From Phytohabitans aurantiacus (GTDB lineage Bacteria > Actinomycetota > Actinomycetes > Mycobacteriales > Micromonosporaceae), in the NCBI RefSeq assembly GCF_027923225.1, contig NZ_BSDI01000009.1, positions 62,001 through 126,000 on the forward strand: a stretch of DNA of 64,000 nt. The letters are read 5' to 3'. A model generated the notes under the pieces. That model was not told the origin of the DNA, ran no database searches, and worked only from the letters and a program-made list of their open reading frames with translations. Below, piece after piece: positions 1 to 7,707 of the stretch; position 1 is the first letter of the stretch; each line of letters begins with the position of its first letter. The position numbers and the translations under genes are program-made.

Positions 1-314
1 CGGTGGGCCAGGTGCCGCTGGAGGCGATGGCGTGCGGCGTGCCGGTGATCGGGTACGCGGTCGGTGGGATCGCCGACACGGTGGTCGACGAGGTGACGGG
101 ACGACTCGTGCCGCCGGGTGACGTGCAGGGGCTGGGCACCGCGCTGCGACGGCTGCTGCGCGACGACACGGGACGGTTCGCGTTCCGCCACGCGGCGGTG
201 GACCGGGTCCGCTGCCGGTACACGTGGGACCGCACGGCCGCCGCGCTGGAGCGCCTGTACGAACGCCTCCTGGTCCGCCGCCGTCGCCCCAGCCCCGCTC
301 CCGCTTCCGCGTGA
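1..314 (+). CDS. Glycosyltransferase family 4, C-terminal fragment (5' end outside window)
   Basis: The gene runs in from the left edge, so only about the last 103 residues are visible. They contain the nucleotide-sugar binding signature of GT4 (GT-B fold) glycosyltransferases: PLEAMACGVPVIGYAVGG, then TGRLVPPGD. In this family the Glu of the E-x7-E motif contacts the donor sugar nucleotide. The tail ends in a basic, proline-rich stretch (RRRRPSPAPASA). The acceptor substrate cannot be judged without the N-terminal half. The TGA stop lies inside the left arm of a long hairpin that separates this gene from the convergent transporter gene. Confidence 0.85.
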   Translation, partial: VGQVPLEAMACGVPVIGYAVGGIADTVVDEVTGRLVPPGDVQGLGTALRRLLRDDTGRFAFRHAAVDRVRCRYTWDRTAAALERLYERLLVRRRRPSPAPASA

Positions 315-364
315 TCAGGGCGTCCCCCAAGTCGCTCTAACGACTTCAGGGACGCCCTGATCAC
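311..364. terminator. Long hairpin between convergent genes (family copy 1)
   Basis: A 16-bp perfect outer stem (311-326 with 349-364) encloses a 2-nt internal mismatch and an inner 6-bp stem (AAGTCG 329-334 with CGACTT 341-346) closed by loop CTCTAA. The outer end is the palindrome TGATCA, which supplies the TGA stop of the upstream glycosyltransferase gene. There is no U-tract, but the position between two converging genes suggests a bidirectional transcription terminator. It resembles the hairpin at 12119-12170. Confidence 0.8.
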
Positions 365-373
365 TAAGAACGG

Positions 374-1273
374 TTAGCGGCGGGTGGCGGTCGCTGGGTG
401 GCGGAGCGGCAGGCGCTGGCGGGCTGGCGCGATCTCGTGGTGATGCTGCGGCTCCGCGTATCTCGTGAGGCCGATCACCGCGCCCAGCGTGACCAGGAAC
501 CCGAGCGCGGCCAGCCACTCGCGCCCGGGCCAGATGCGGTCGCCGAGCAGGAGCAGACCGATGATCGCCGCGGGCACCGCACCGGCCGCGTCCATGGCGG
601 CGACGGCCGCGGTCGTGGAGCCACGCTGCATCGCGAGCCCGAGCAGCAGCTGGCCGACCAGCGAGTGGGCGATGAGCAGGTACAGCAGCGGGTCGCGCAC
701 GAACTGGTCGAAGGAGTGCGCGGCGGCGAGTGGGCGGGCGGCCACCGCTGCGGCCGAGAACGCCAGGCCGGCGAGCGCGCCGAGCGCCACCGATCCGGGT
801 GCGCCGTGCAGCCGTACCGTGAACACGCCCAGGCCGCCGATCACGGCGAGTGCGACGGCGAGCGCGACGAGGCCAGCGGGCCCGATCTGGCGGGACGGCG
901 CGGGCTGCGCCGACAGGACCAGGGCGCTGATGCCGCCGAAGAGCAGCACGATCAGCGCGACCTCCGCCGCGGGCAGCCGCCACTTGAGGACGACCACGCC
1001 CAGGACGGCGGTGACGCCGAGGCCGGCCGCCACGCTGGCCTGTACCAGGAAGAGGGGGAGATCACGGCGGGCCAGGAACGCGAGCACGAAGCCGAGCGTC
1101 TGGCAGCCCAGGCCGACCAGGTACGTGCGGTGGCTGGCGAGGCGCAGGAGTAGGCCCGGGTCGAAGGTGTGGTGCACGGTGGTGCGGGTGGCGGCTACGG
1201 ACTGTAGGAGGTTGGCTACGCCGTACGCGGCGATCATTGCCGCGAGAAAACACCAACCACCAGTGGACGCCAC
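374..1273 (-). CDS. DMT/EamA-like multispan membrane protein
   Basis: A protein of about 299 residues with roughly nine or ten hydrophobic segments, in the arrangement of drug/metabolite (DMT, EamA-type) transporters. Segments include VALIVLLFGGISALVLSA and a late PAAIIGLLLLGDRIWPG, the latter resembling the end of an EamA repeat. The substrate is unknown. The C-terminus is hydrophilic and His/Arg-rich. The GTG at 1273 has no clear ribosome-binding site; an in-frame ATG 12 codons later is possible. It lies 24 bp downstream of hisN on the same strand and may be co-transcribed with it. Confidence 0.65.
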   Translation of the reverse strand: MASTGGWCFLAAMIAAYGVANLLQSVAATRTTVHHTFDPGLLLRLASHRTYLVGLGCQTLGFVLAFLARRDLPLFLVQASVAAGLGVTAVLGVVVLKWRLPAAEVALIVLLFGGISALVLSAQPAPSRQIGPAGLVALAVALAVIGGLGVFTVRLHGAPGSVALGALAGLAFSAAAVAARPLAAAHSFDQFVRDPLLYLLIAHSLVGQLLLGLAMQRGSTTAAVAAMDAAGAVPAAIIGLLLLGDRIWPGREWLAALGFLVTLGAVIGLTRYAEPQHHHEIAPARQRLPLRHPATATRR

Positions 1274-1297
1274 TCGGCGAGAATAGTCGGAGCAGAC

Positions 1298-2110
1298 CTA
1301 AATTGGTCCAATCCCGGGCGACGAAAGCCGTTCGAGCAGGTCATCGTGGAGTTTCCCGTTGGTGGCCACCGCGCTTCCGCCACCCGGACCCGCCTGTCCG
1401 GACAGGTCCGTAAACGTGCCACCTGCTTCCGTCACGATGGGTATCAGGGCGGCTACGTCCCATAGTGAAAGTTCGGGCTCGACCATGGCGTCCACGGCAC
1501 CCTCAGCCAAGAGCATGTATCCGTAAAAGTCCCCGTATGCCCTGTTACGCCAGGTGCTGCGAATGATGTTCAGCATCGCGCCGAGCCGGCCGTTCTCCTC
1601 CCAGCCGCCCAGATCGGAGTAGCAGAAGCTCGCGTCGGCCATCCGGGAGACTCCCGAGACCTTGATGGGGCTCGCCGCAGCGGTGTGGCGACCCGCGTAG
1701 GCGCCGTGCCCGAGAGCGGCCCACCAGCGCCGGCCGAGCGCGGGCGCGGAGACGAGCCCCACGACCGGCTGGTCACCCTCCATGAGCGCGATCAACGTGG
1801 CCCAGATCGGCACGCCACGGATGTAGTTCTTGGTGCCGTCGATCGGGTCGATCACCCACTGCCGGTTACCCGGGCCGGCGGCCGCCTCGGTGACCCCGTA
1901 CTCCTCGCCGAGCACCCCGTCGCGCGGCCGGGTGCGGCCGAGCGTGGCCCGCAGCGCGCGCTCGACGGCCGTATCGGCGTCGGAGACGGGCGTCAGGTCG
2001 GGCTTGGACGTGACGTGTAGGTCGAGTGCTCGGAACCGGGCCATCGAGATCGAGTCGGCGGTGTCCGCGAGGACGTGAGCGAGCGACAGGTCGTCGGCAT
2101 ACCGGGCCAT
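1298..2110 (-). CDS. hisN: Histidinol-phosphatase, inositol monophosphatase family
   Basis: A 270-residue member of the Mg-dependent inositol monophosphatase superfamily, close to actinobacterial HisN, which hydrolyses histidinol phosphate in histidine synthesis. Visible motifs are the metal-binding Glu in VLGEEYG, the DPIDGTKN signature, and the C-terminal metal site WDVAALIPIVTEAGG. The ATG at 2110 begins MARYADDLSLAHVLAD as in relatives; an upstream in-frame extension would overlap rsgA. It starts 22 bp after the rsgA stop, so aroA-rsgA-hisN probably form one operon. A broader inositol-phosphatase activity cannot be excluded. Confidence 0.85.
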   Translation of the reverse strand: MARYADDLSLAHVLADTADSISMARFRALDLHVTSKPDLTPVSDADTAVERALRATLGRTRPRDGVLGEEYGVTEAAAGPGNRQWVIDPIDGTKNYIRGVPIWATLIALMEGDQPVVGLVSAPALGRRWWAALGHGAYAGRHTAAASPIKVSGVSRMADASFCYSDLGGWEENGRLGAMLNIIRSTWRNRAYGDFYGYMLLAEGAVDAMVEPELSLWDVAALIPIVTEAGGTFTDLSGQAGPGGGSAVATNGKLHDDLLERLSSPGIGPI

Positions 2111-2132
2111 GGCCGGAAAGGTATCAACCTCG

Positions 2133-3140
2133 TCACTCGACCTCTCCAGCGCGGGACGCCAGGAGCCGCCGGTACGAGGCCAGTCGCCGCTGGTCAGCAT
2201 GGCCGGCGGCCACCCAGGCGTCGAGCGCGCACTCCTGCTCGCCGGCCGTGTGTTCGCAGTTGGGAGGGCACTCGAGCGTGCCCTCGACCAGATCGGAGAA
2301 GCCGTGCAGCAGGCTCACGGCGGAGACGTGTGCCAGCCCGAAGCTGCGTATCCCGGGCGTGTCGATGATCCAGCTCGGCCGCTTGTCGGCGAGCCGCAGG
2401 GCGACAGCGCTGGTCGAGGTGTGCCGGCCCTTGCCGATCGCGCTGACCGCGCCCACGGCCCGGTCGGCGTCCGGCACCAGGCGGTTGACCAGCGTGGACT
2501 TGCCCACGCCGGAGTGGCCGACGAGCACGGACACCCGGCCGCTGAGCGCCTCACCCAACTCGTCGAGTGGGCCGTCGGGCCGGCACAGCACGTACGGCAG
2601 GTCGAGCTCTGCATAGTAGTCGAGCACCTGGTCGGGCAGGGCGAGGTCGGCCTTGGTGAGGCAGAGCAGCGGCTCGATGTCGGCGTCGTACGCGGCCACC
2701 AGGCACCGGTCGATGAACCCGGTGCGCGGCGGCGGGTCAGACAGTGAACTGACGATCACGAGCTGATCGGCGTTGGCGACGACCACGCGTTCGAGGCGGC
2801 CTTCGGGGGTGGTCTCGTCGTCGTCGGCGGTGCGCCGGAGCACCGAGGCGCGCTCGGCGATCCGGACGATCCGGGCGAGCGCGCCGGACGTGCCGGACAC
2901 GTCGCCGACCAGCGATACGCGGTCGCCGACGACCACCGACTTGCGGCCCAGCTCGCGGGCCCGCATGGCGGTGACGGCGACGTCGTCGACCATCGCGGTG
3001 TACCGGCCACGGTCGACGGCGACCACGAACCCGTCGACCGCGTCGTCGTGCTTGGGACGGGTGCGGGTACGCGGGCGCGAGAAACGGGACGGGCGGACCC
3101 GTACGTCGTCCTCGTCGTACTCCCGCCGCTTTCCCGTCAG
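2133..3140 (-). CDS. rsgA: Ribosome small-subunit-dependent GTPase A, apparent CTG start
   Basis: A circularly permuted GTPase that assists late 30S subunit maturation. An N-terminal OB-fold region (DGFVVAVDRGRYTAMVDD) precedes G-motifs in permuted order: LTKAD (G4), GHSGVGKSTL (P-loop) and DTPGI (G3). A C-terminal zinc knuckle CPPNCEH with later Cys follows. The homologous region begins at (L/M)TGKRREYDEDDVRVRP, and the only plausible initiation codon there is CTG at 3140, preceded by GAGGAG at a spacing of 6. The nearest in-frame ATG would be at 3230, deep inside aroA. The gene is 16 bp from the aroA stop. Confidence 0.88.
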   Translation of the reverse strand: MTGKRREYDEDDVRVRPSRFSRPRTRTRPKHDDAVDGFVVAVDRGRYTAMVDDVAVTAMRARELGRKSVVVGDRVSLVGDVSGTSGALARIVRIAERASVLRRTADDDETTPEGRLERVVVANADQLVIVSSLSDPPPRTGFIDRCLVAAYDADIEPLLCLTKADLALPDQVLDYYAELDLPYVLCRPDGPLDELGEALSGRVSVLVGHSGVGKSTLVNRLVPDADRAVGAVSAIGKGRHTSTSAVALRLADKRPSWIIDTPGIRSFGLAHVSAVSLLHGFSDLVEGTLECPPNCEHTAGEQECALDAWVAAGHADQRRLASYRRLLASRAGEVE

Positions 3141-3156
3141 CGCCTTCTCCTCGCGT

Positions 3157-4455
3157 CTACTGCCCGGCCACCATTGCCGACCATAGTGCCGGGAACTCGG
3201 GCATTGTCTTGGACGTACACGCCACATCATTGAGCTCGATGCCCGGAACAGCCAGGCCGATCACCGCCGCGGCGTGCGCGAGCCGGTGGTCGTCGTACGT
3301 CTTGAACACCGCACCACGCAACCGGCGCGGCCGGATCTCCAGCCCATCGTGGCTCTCGGTGACGTCGGCGCCGATGCCGGTGAGCTCCTGGGAGAGGGCC
3401 GACAGCCGGTCGGTCTCGTGACCGCGGATGTGTGCCACCCCGTGCAGCCGCGAGGGAGAGTCGGCGAGCGCGGCGAGCGCGGCGATCACCGGGGTCAGCT
3501 CGCTCACGTCGGACAGGTCGGCGTCGAGCCCGTGCACCGAGCCGGTGCCGCGGACGGTCAGCCCGTCGGTGCCGAGCGTCACCTCGCCGCCCATCTGGTG
3601 CAGGAGCTGCCGGAGCCGGTCGACCGGCTGGGTGCTGCTGCGCGGCCAGCCCAGCAGCGTGACCTGGCCGCCGGTGACCAGCGCCGCCGCGAAGAACGGC
3701 ACGGCTCCCGACAGGTCGGGCTCGATGCCCCACTCCCGGCCGGAGAGCCGACCCGGCTGAACAGCCCAGACGTCTGGCGTGCCGTCGTCGACCGCGCCGC
3801 CGGCCGCCCGCAGCATCTGGGTGGTCATCCGCAGGTGCGGCGCGGACGGCACCGGCGGGCCGACATGCCGGACGACGATCCCCTTCTCGAACGCGGCGGC
3901 GGCGAGCAGCAGGCCGGAGACGAGCTGGCTGGAGGCGGACGCGTCGATGACCACCTCACCGCCGGTGACCTCGCCCGTGCCGTGGACGGTGAGCGGCAGG
4001 CCGCCGGCGTCGGACGCGTCGATGCGGACGCCGATGGAGCGAAGCGCCCGCACCAGCGGACCGAGCGGGCGCAGCCGGGCCTGCGGGTCACCGTCGAACG
4101 TGACCGGACCGCTGGCGAGGCCGGCGACCGGCGGCACGAACCGCATCACCGTGCCGGCGAGGCCGACGTCGACATGCGCGGGGCCGCGCAGGGGGCGTGG
4201 CCGCACAACCCACCGGTTGTCGTCCACAGTGGAGACGTGGGCGCCCATGCCGCGCAGCCCGGCCGCCATCAGCTCGGTGTCGCGGGCGCGCAGCGGGCCG
4301 CGCAGCGTGGAGGGGCCGTCGGCGATCGCGCTCAGCACCAGGGCGCGGGCGGTCATCGACTTGGAGCCGGGCAGTCGCACGGTCGTGGCGACCGGATCGG
4401 TCGCGGTCGGGGCGGTCCAGGGCACAGGCTGTCGCGTCGCGGTCATGTTGGCCAC
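3157..4455 (-). CDS. aroA: 3-phosphoshikimate 1-carboxyvinyltransferase (EPSP synthase)
   Basis: The sixth shikimate-pathway enzyme, joining phosphoenolpyruvate to shikimate 3-phosphate; 432 residues. Family motifs are present: LPGSKSMTARALVLSA near residue 29, the PEP-site loop GTVMRF, DGDPQARLRPLGPLVRAL, EPDLSGAVPFFAAALV, and the C-terminal DDHRLAHAAAVIGLA with SKTMPEFP. The start is GTG 4455, with ATG three codons later as an alternative. It is first gene of the leftward aroA-rsgA-hisN run and diverges from the SRAP gene across 89 bp that must contain both promoters. Confidence 0.95.
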   Translation of the reverse strand: MANMTATRQPVPWTAPTATDPVATTVRLPGSKSMTARALVLSAIADGPSTLRGPLRARDTELMAAGLRGMGAHVSTVDDNRWVVRPRPLRGPAHVDVGLAGTVMRFVPPVAGLASGPVTFDGDPQARLRPLGPLVRALRSIGVRIDASDAGGLPLTVHGTGEVTGGEVVIDASASSQLVSGLLLAAAAFEKGIVVRHVGPPVPSAPHLRMTTQMLRAAGGAVDDGTPDVWAVQPGRLSGREWGIEPDLSGAVPFFAAALVTGGQVTLLGWPRSSTQPVDRLRQLLHQMGGEVTLGTDGLTVRGTGSVHGLDADLSDVSELTPVIAALAALADSPSRLHGVAHIRGHETDRLSALSQELTGIGADVTESHDGLEIRPRRLRGAVFKTYDDHRLAHAAAVIGLAVPGIELNDVACTSKTMPEFPALWSAMVAGQ

Positions 4456-4544
4456 GGGTACAGTCTGCCGTCCGCCCTCGACGGTACGTAGTCGCCGATC
4501 AGGCTCTCCCGAGTGCCGGGATAGATCCCGTAGCGTGGAGCACC

Positions 4545-5261
4545 ATGTGCGGCCGGTATGCGACCACGCGCAGCGCGGCGGACCTCAACGCGCTCTTCGA
4601 GTCGTACGACGACTCGGACGGTGCCCTGGTGCCCGACTACAACGTGGCGCCCACCGATCCGGTGCCGATCGTGCGCATGTCGCAGCGGCTCGCCGGCCGG
4701 GCGCTCTCCGCGGCTCGCTGGGGGCTCGTGCCGCCGTGGTCGAAGGACGCCAAGGGCGCCGCCAGGATGATCAACGCGCGGGCCGAGACGGTGGCGGGCT
4801 CCAAGGCGTACGCCCCGTCGTTCGCGCGCCGTCGCTGCCTTGTACCGGCGGACGGCTGGTACGAGTGGCTGCGCCTTCCCGATGGCCGGAAGCAGGCGTA
4901 CTTCATGACGCCCGCGCACGGTGGGGTCCTGGCGCTGGCGGGGCTGTGGGCGCCGTGGGGCGACATGCTGACGTTCTCGATCGTCACGACCGCCGCGATC
5001 GGCGACCTGGCGCTGGTGCACGACCGGATGCCGCTACTGCTGCCGTGGCAGCGCTGGGCCGGCTGGTTGGCCGGCGGTGGCGAGCCCGACGAGCTGCTCG
5101 CGGCGCCGAGCGACGAGTTCCTGGCCGAGTTGGAGATCCGCCCGGTCGGGCCGGCGGTGGGTGACGTCCGCAACGACGGACCGGAGCTCGTGGCCCGCGT
5201 GCCGGGCGGGCTCCCGCCGGGCGCGCCACCCGAAGAACCGATCGAATTGACCCTCTTCTGA
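4545..5261 (+). CDS. SOS response-associated peptidase (SRAP, YedK/HMCES family)
   Basis: A 238-residue abasic-site-processing protein. In this family Cys2, exposed by removal of the initiator Met, forms a thiazolidine crosslink with abasic sites in single-stranded DNA. The sequence shows MCGRYA at the N-terminus, RWGLVPPW, INARAET with Asn77, PADGWYEW with Glu107, and VHDRMP with His159, matching the catalytic set of E. coli YedK. The start is fixed because Cys must be residue 2; GGAG precedes it by a few bases. It diverges from aroA. M. tuberculosis also carries an SRAP gene next to aroA. Confidence 0.92.
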   Translation: MCGRYATTRSAADLNALFESYDDSDGALVPDYNVAPTDPVPIVRMSQRLAGRALSAARWGLVPPWSKDAKGAARMINARAETVAGSKAYAPSFARRRCLVPADGWYEWLRLPDGRKQAYFMTPAHGGVLALAGLWAPWGDMLTFSIVTTAAIGDLALVHDRMPLLLPWQRWAGWLAGGGEPDELLAAPSDEFLAELEIRPVGPAVGDVRNDGPELVARVPGGLPPGAPPEEPIELTLF

Positions 5262-5472
5262 CGCTGAACGCTTTGGAGCGCTCCCATCACGGTCGGTGGT
5301 GTTTGCCGGTCTCGTGGTGAATCGTCTCTTGGCCTTTCGGCCAGGATCGATGCAACCTCTTGTATTTGGTACTCCATGTGCGATAGAACACAGCGCCGGC
5401 AGTGGTTTCGATTCGCATCAGGGCAATCGACAGACGCCAATGTTTCGCCGGTCCCACGGGGGAGGTGGGTAA

Positions 5473-5871
5473 ATGACTCGGGCGCGGATGCCACGCCCGC
5501 ATGAGGTCGCTGCCGCACGTCGAGACCCGCGCTTGCTGCGGGCTCTGACCGAGCGGCAGTTCGACGACGCCTGGCGCACCCGGGGCGTGTGTCAAAGCGT
5601 CGACCCGGAGACGTTCTTTCCGGCGCCCAGCGAGCCGGCAGACAGCGCGGTGGCCTTGTGTCGCACGTGTGACGTCCAAGGGCCGTGCCTGGCATGGGCG
5701 CTGGAGGTCGGTGACTGCCATGGGGTGTGGGGTGCCACGACACCGCGCGAGCGCCGCGCGATGCTGGTGGCCTGGCGGGCTCAGGTGCAGCGCGACGAAG
5801 ACGCCGTCGACGGAGCCGGGCCGCCGGTGCGCGACCAACTACTGACTTTGGAGTCAGTAAACACGCGATAA
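5473..5871 (+). CDS. WhiB-family iron-sulfur transcriptional regulator
   Basis: A 132-residue Wbl protein. The four [4Fe-4S] ligands are Cys40, Cys63, Cys66 and Cys72 (C-x22-C-x2-C-x5-C), followed by GVWGATTPRERR, the turn and basic motif that binds DNA or sigma factor. Cys82 is an extra cysteine. The N-terminal 35 residues and the C-terminal tail are longer than in WhiB1. The start ATG follows a strong GGGGGAGG sequence. The 211-bp upstream region should carry its promoter. I cannot assign it to a named Wbl subclass. It sits two genes before the sigR-rsrA redox module. Confidence 0.88.
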   Translation: MTRARMPRPHEVAAARRDPRLLRALTERQFDDAWRTRGVCQSVDPETFFPAPSEPADSAVALCRTCDVQGPCLAWALEVGDCHGVWGATTPRERRAMLVAWRAQVQRDEDAVDGAGPPVRDQLLTLESVNTR

Positions 5872-5898
5872 GCGCGTTGCCTGGGCGACTATGAGTTG

Positions 5899-6513
5899 GT
5901 GCCAGACAAGCGTCGTGAGATCGCAACTCCACGCGGGCCGGCGTGGGTGGACGTAAACGCCGTGCCGGGTCGCGCGGCGAGCCTGCTTGTGCTCGGTCAC
6001 GGTGCCGGCGGTGGTGTCGACGCGCCCGACCTCGTCGCGCTGCGTGATGCGGCGTACGCGGCGGGCGTCACCGTGGCGAGGGTCACCCAGCCATACCGGG
6101 TGGCCGGCCGACGCGCGCCCGCGCCCGCCGGTCAGCTCGACGAGGCCTGGATAGCGGTGATCAAGGCCCTGCGGAGCCGGGTACCCGTGATCGTGGGCGG
6201 GCGGTCGAGCGGTGCCCGGGTGGCGTGCCGCACCGCCACCGCTGTCGGTGCCGTCGGGATCCTGGCGCTCGCGTTTCCGCTGCACCCGCCCGGCAGGCCC
6301 GAGCGTTCCCGGCAGGACGAACTCGATACCGGACTGCCCACGCTGGTGCTCAACGGTGACCGTGACCCGTTCGGGGTGCCGGCCGCCAGGCGGGGCGTAG
6401 AGGTGCGGGAGCTCCCCGGCGAACGCCACGATCTCCGCAAGGACCCCGCCGGCACCGCCCGGATCGCGATCGAGTGGCTACGCGCACACGGCTGGGCCAG
6501 GAATTCCGCCTGA
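5899..6513 (+). CDS. Alpha/beta-hydrolase of the KANL3/Tex30-like type
   Basis: A protein of about 204 residues with the alpha/beta-hydrolase layout. It has the oxyanion-hole region LVLGHGAGGG near the N-terminus, nucleophile elbow GGRSSGAR (Ser), the acid loop LVLNGDRDPFG (Asp), and a late His in GERHDL. This compact form lacks a large cap domain. The substrate is unknown. Start is GTG 5899 or TTG 5896; neither has a good ribosome-binding site. The SigR-type promoter for the next gene overlaps its last codons. Confidence 0.75.
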   Translation: MPDKRREIATPRGPAWVDVNAVPGRAASLLVLGHGAGGGVDAPDLVALRDAAYAAGVTVARVTQPYRVAGRRAPAPAGQLDEAWIAVIKALRSRVPVIVGGRSSGARVACRTATAVGAVGILALAFPLHPPGRPERSRQDELDTGLPTLVLNGDRDPFGVPAARRGVEVRELPGERHDLRKDPAGTARIAIEWLRAHGWARNSA

Positions 6514-6525
6514 CACGCCGCTGTT
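6500..6525 (+). promoter_or_regulatory. SigR-type promoter (GGAAT-N18-GTT) upstream of sigR
   Basis: GGAAT at 6500-6504 and GTT at 6523-6525 are separated by exactly 18 bases, which is the consensus of SigR-dependent promoters described in Streptomyces coelicolor. A transcript starting about 7 bases downstream (near 6532) would include the GTG at 6563 of the extended SigR form. This implies positive autoregulation. Assignment is by pattern match only. Confidence 0.75.
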
Positions 6526-6562
6526 GCACCAGCCGGAGGCGTGATCAGAAGGAGTTGATCCA

Positions 6563-7336
6563 GTGCATTCGGGCACGCACGGTCTGGTACGCGACGACCG
6601 CGAGGCGGAGCGGGTACGGCAGTTGCTCGACGGACCCGAGTGGTCGGTCGACGCGGCACCTTCCCCCGTCGCCGCTCCGGGGTTCCGCGTATCCTCGGCG
6701 GGACAGCCAAGGGGGGTTCGGTTGACCCGACCGGAGAGGACCGACGAGCGGCGGGCTCGCTTCGAACGCGACGCGCTGCCCTTCGTCGACCAGTTGTACG
6801 CCGCAGGTCTGCGAATGACCCGGAATCCGGCCGACGCGGAAGACCTCGTCCAAGAGACGTTTCTCAAGGCGTTCTCGGCCTTCCACCAGTTCGAAGAGGG
6901 CACCAACCTCAAGGCCTGGCTGTACCGGATCCTGACGAACACCTACATCAACTCGTACCGGCGCCGCCAGCGCCAGCCGGTCCAGGCTCCCACCGAGGAG
7001 ATCACCGACTGGCAGCTCGCCGAGGCCGAGTCGCACACCTCCAGTGGATTGAAGTCGGCCGAGACCGAGGCGCTGGAACGGCTGCCTGACAGCGACATCA
7101 AAGAGGCGCTGCAGCAGCTGCCGGAGGAGTTCCGGCTGGCTGTCTACCTGGCCGACGTCGAGGGGTTCTCCTACAAGGAGATCGCCGACATCATGGGCAC
7201 GCCGATTGGCACCGTGATGTCCCGTTTGCACCGTGGCCGGCGCAACCTGCGCAAGCTTCTTGAGCGGTACGCTGCCGATCGAGGCTTCAACCGCAGTCCG
7301 TCGACCGACACCGCAACAGCTCGTCAGGAGGTGTGA
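6563..7336 (+). CDS. sigR: ECF sigma factor SigR (SigH-type), with possible N-terminally extended isoform
   Basis: A redox-stress ECF sigma factor. Region 2 (DAEDLVQETFLKAF, then AWLYRILTNTYINSYR) and region 4 (LPEEFRLAVYLADVEGFSYKEIADIM, with TVMSRLHRGRR) are complete. Two starts are plausible. GTG 6563, preceded by AAGGAG, gives 257 residues. TTG 6722, preceded by AAGGGGGG, gives the usual 204-residue form. The 53-residue extension recalls the unstable SigR-prime isoform of S. coelicolor (about 55 extra residues, made from the SigR-dependent transcript). The anti-sigma gene rsrA begins 6 bp downstream. SigR controls thiol homeostasis and protein quality control in actinomycetes. Confidence 0.92.
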   Translation: MHSGTHGLVRDDREAERVRQLLDGPEWSVDAAPSPVAAPGFRVSSAGQPRGVRLTRPERTDERRARFERDALPFVDQLYAAGLRMTRNPADAEDLVQETFLKAFSAFHQFEEGTNLKAWLYRILTNTYINSYRRRQRQPVQAPTEEITDWQLAEAESHTSSGLKSAETEALERLPDSDIKEALQQLPEEFRLAVYLADVEGFSYKEIADIMGTPIGTVMSRLHRGRRNLRKLLERYAADRGFNRSPSTDTATARQEV

Positions 7337-7342
7337 CAGACC

Positions 7343-7627
7343 GTGAGTTGCGGTGAACCACACGAGACCGACTGTCGCGACGTGCTCGCCGAGGTCTACC
7401 TGTACCTCGACCTGGAGTGTGCCGACGACCGTCGCGACCTGATCCGCCAGCACCTCGACGAGTGCTCGCCCTGCCTGCGCGAGTACGGCATCGAGCAGGA
7501 GGTCAAGGCGCTGGTGGCACGCTGCTGCGGCGACGAGCGAGCGCCGAGCGAGCTGCGTGACCGGCTCCGGTCGCGACTGAGCGAGCTGGTCTTCGAGGCC
7601 GACTCGCGCGAGTATCTGCCCGACTGA
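7343..7627 (+). CDS. rsrA: Zinc-binding redox anti-sigma factor RsrA
   Basis: A 94-residue ZAS-family anti-sigma factor that binds SigR when reduced and releases it on disulfide formation. Its Cys/His positions match S. coelicolor RsrA: Cys3, Cys11, His37, Cys41, Cys44, Cys61 and Cys62. HLDECSPC carries the HxxxCxxC motif. It starts at GTG 7343, 6 bp after the sigR stop, which implies translational coupling. All zinc and trigger residues are intact, so the module should be functional. Confidence 0.95.
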   Translation: MSCGEPHETDCRDVLAEVYLYLDLECADDRRDLIRQHLDECSPCLREYGIEQEVKALVARCCGDERAPSELRDRLRSRLSELVFEADSREYLPD

Positions 7628-7707
7628 CGGGGGTACCTTCCCCGACTGACGGGTCGCCGTCACCTCGGCGTCATCCCGAGTTCGCCCGGGAGACCTAGCG
7701 TGCCAGC

